Below, piece by piece: positions 37,101 to 37,856 of a DNA stretch of 37,856 nucleotides. Position 1 is the stretch's first letter, and each line of letters begins with the position of its first letter. The notes under the pieces are model-generated. The model did no database searches. It was given only the letters and a program-made list of their open reading frames with translations, and was not told the origin of the DNA. A program made the translations under genes and the position numbers. The DNA is taken from the NCBI GenBank assembly GCA_017511965.1, contig JAFWHT010000029.1, positions 1 through 37,856 on the forward strand, written 5' to 3'. This DNA is from Candidatus Saccharimonadota bacterium (lineage in GTDB: Bacteria > Patescibacteriota > Saccharimonadia > Saccharimonadales > Saccharimonadaceae).

Positions 37101-37856
37101 TTTAGGCGTTTCTTGAGAAGATTTTTTAGTTCGAGGATTGGGCTGATAACAGAGGAGCTGGTTTCTGCGCCCCAAAGCCTGGTTTCGGAGAGAAGCTGGA
37201 CTTCGTAGATGATTTGGTTGATTTTTTCGAGAAATTCGGCATAGAGCTGGCGGTCGATTTTTGGGGTTTGGTAGTATTTTAGAATAATACTATCGATTAA
37301 ATTAACGAGGCGAGCGCCATTTTGTTGACTGGAGAGTTTGTCGAGTTTGCTCGAGCAAGATTCATGGAGACGGTGAGCGGATTCGATGAGATGAAAATGA
37401 AAAATTGGGTCGGAGAAATTAATTTTGACGAGAGAGCGATTTTCCTCGCGACGTTTTAGCTCCAGGGCTTTTAGATTTAAGAGGTCTTTTTTGGTGAGGT
37501 TTAAATTTAGAGCAAAGGCGTAGCAATGATTTTTTTCTTTGGCATCTTTTAGGAGATTGGCGGATTTGATGCGAGTTTTGATAAGCTCGGGGCTTCGGAG
37601 GCGGATACGACCAAGCTCGTAAGGGTGATAGTAGCTGTCTTGGTCGGATTCGAAATTGACTTTTAGGTTTAGTGCTTCGCAAATTTTGTAGTAGTAGATA
37701 AGAGCAGAATTTTCTGCCATTTCGTACCATCCTTTGTTGCCAGAGCAGGGGATGATAAGGATTTTATTATAGTTGGTTTTTTCGGCGACAATTAATTTGT
37801 CTTTTAATTCCCGATATTTTTCGATTGAAATATCGGGGGGGGGGGGGGGGGGGGGG
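37097..37856 (-). CDS. DGR-linked protein of unknown function, 5' end missing
   Basis: The frame stays open from 37097 past the first ATG at 37720 to the window edge. Upstream of that ATG it reads NYNKILIIPCSGNKGWYEMA, which looks like a buried beta strand and loop, so the true start lies outside. The C-terminal ~110 residues are helical (HFHLIESAHRLHESCSSKLD). It overlaps RT by ATGA, as accessory genes of DGRs often do. The usual partner is Avd, a small four-helix bundle of about 120 residues; this protein is longer and lacks a clear Avd signature, so it may be a divergent Avd fused to another domain or a different accessory factor. Confidence 0.6.
   Translation of the reverse strand, partial: PPPPPPPDISIEKYRELKDKLIVAEKTNYNKILIIPCSGNKGWYEMAENSALIYYYKICEALNLKVNFESDQDSYYHPYELGRIRLRSPELIKTRIKSANLLKDAKEKNHCYAFALNLNLTKKDLLNLKALELKRREENRSLVKINFSDPIFHFHLIESAHRLHESCSSKLDKLSSQQNGARLVNLIDSIILKYYQTPKIDRQLYAEFLEKINQIIYEVQLLSETRLWGAETSSSVISPILELKNLLKKRLK
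37810..37837. repeat. Perfect 10-bp inverted repeat at the window end
   Basis: Arms 37810-37819 and 37828-37837 around an eight-base loop, running directly into the poly-G run. It may be genuine or a fold-back product of sequencing or assembly. Confidence 0.6.
37835..37856 (+). other. Terminal poly-G run (22 G)
   Basis: An unbroken run of 22 G at the end of the window. It would encode poly-proline in the gene crossing it. Most likely a contig-end artefact such as two-colour sequencing dark cycles. Confidence 0.8.

Noticed and set aside
1-37856. tRNA, rRNA, tmRNA, insertion sequence or prophage
   Set aside because: No cloverleaf, rRNA segment, transposase or phage structural gene was recognised on either strand by reading; a covariance-model scan was not possible.

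Overview
This window looks like a chromosomal segment of a Candidate Phyla Radiation (Patescibacteria) bacterium, most likely Candidatus Saccharibacteria (TM7). The evidence is a compact ribosomal-protein cluster with no room for L29 or L30, very short intergenic gaps, many apparently leaderless genes, and a surface protein ending in a FISUMP/C-type-lectin-like domain coupled to a retroelement. UGA is used as a stop codon (several ATGA stop/start overlaps) and an RF2 gene is present, so this is not a UGA-recoding lineage such as Gracilibacteria. The assignment rests on gene content and was not tested phylogenetically.

Layout. Positions 1-1110 hold the end of a Mur-ligase-like gene and a tRNA-dihydrouridine synthase (minus strand). 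Positions 1155-2446 hold a two-gene HTH/coiled-coil operon with foreign-looking codon use. Positions 2483-10586 form an accessory island around prfB. Its mostly unrecognised genes each have their own TTGACn-17-TATAAT promoter with a TGn extension, a strong ribosome binding site and usually their own terminator. It includes a protein joining a sigma-70 region 4 to alpha-CTD-like domains, a long G-Y-D repeat protein, and a truncated duplicate gene. Positions 10601-17182 carry a ribosomal operon (L3-L4-L23-L2-S19-L22-S3-L16-S17-L14-L24-L5-S14-S8).

Positions 17202-29351 carry an exopolysaccharide cluster that splits the ribosomal operon. It contains an initiating sugar-phosphate transferase fused to a GT2, a GT4, an EpsG-like polymerase, a LicD-like phosphotransferase, a flippase, an asparagine-synthase-like protein, a cytidylyltransferase, an LCP ligase, a BY-kinase, a PHP phosphatase and GalE. 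Together these describe a Wzx/Wzy-type surface glycan with a probable CDP-linked decoration. The ribosomal operon then resumes (L6-L18-S5-L15, 29374-31417), followed by a membrane-anchored FKBP isomerase and a Bro-N protein.

Positions 33104-37856 are the most exciting part: a diversity-generating retroelement (DGR). A secreted 550-residue protein ends in a variable repeat (VR, 34608-34823). A near-identical template repeat (TR, 35720-35935) lies 1,112 bp downstream, next to a DGR-type reverse transcriptase. Within the 140-bp diversified zone TR and VR differ at 11 positions, all of them adenines in TR, and at none of the 97 non-adenine positions. A ParDE-like toxin-antitoxin pair lies between VR and TR, and an unrecognised partial gene is translationally coupled to the reverse transcriptase. 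The natural reading is a surface-exposed, hypermutable binding protein in a reduced, probably host-attached bacterium. The window ends in a 22-base poly-G run that is probably an assembly artefact.
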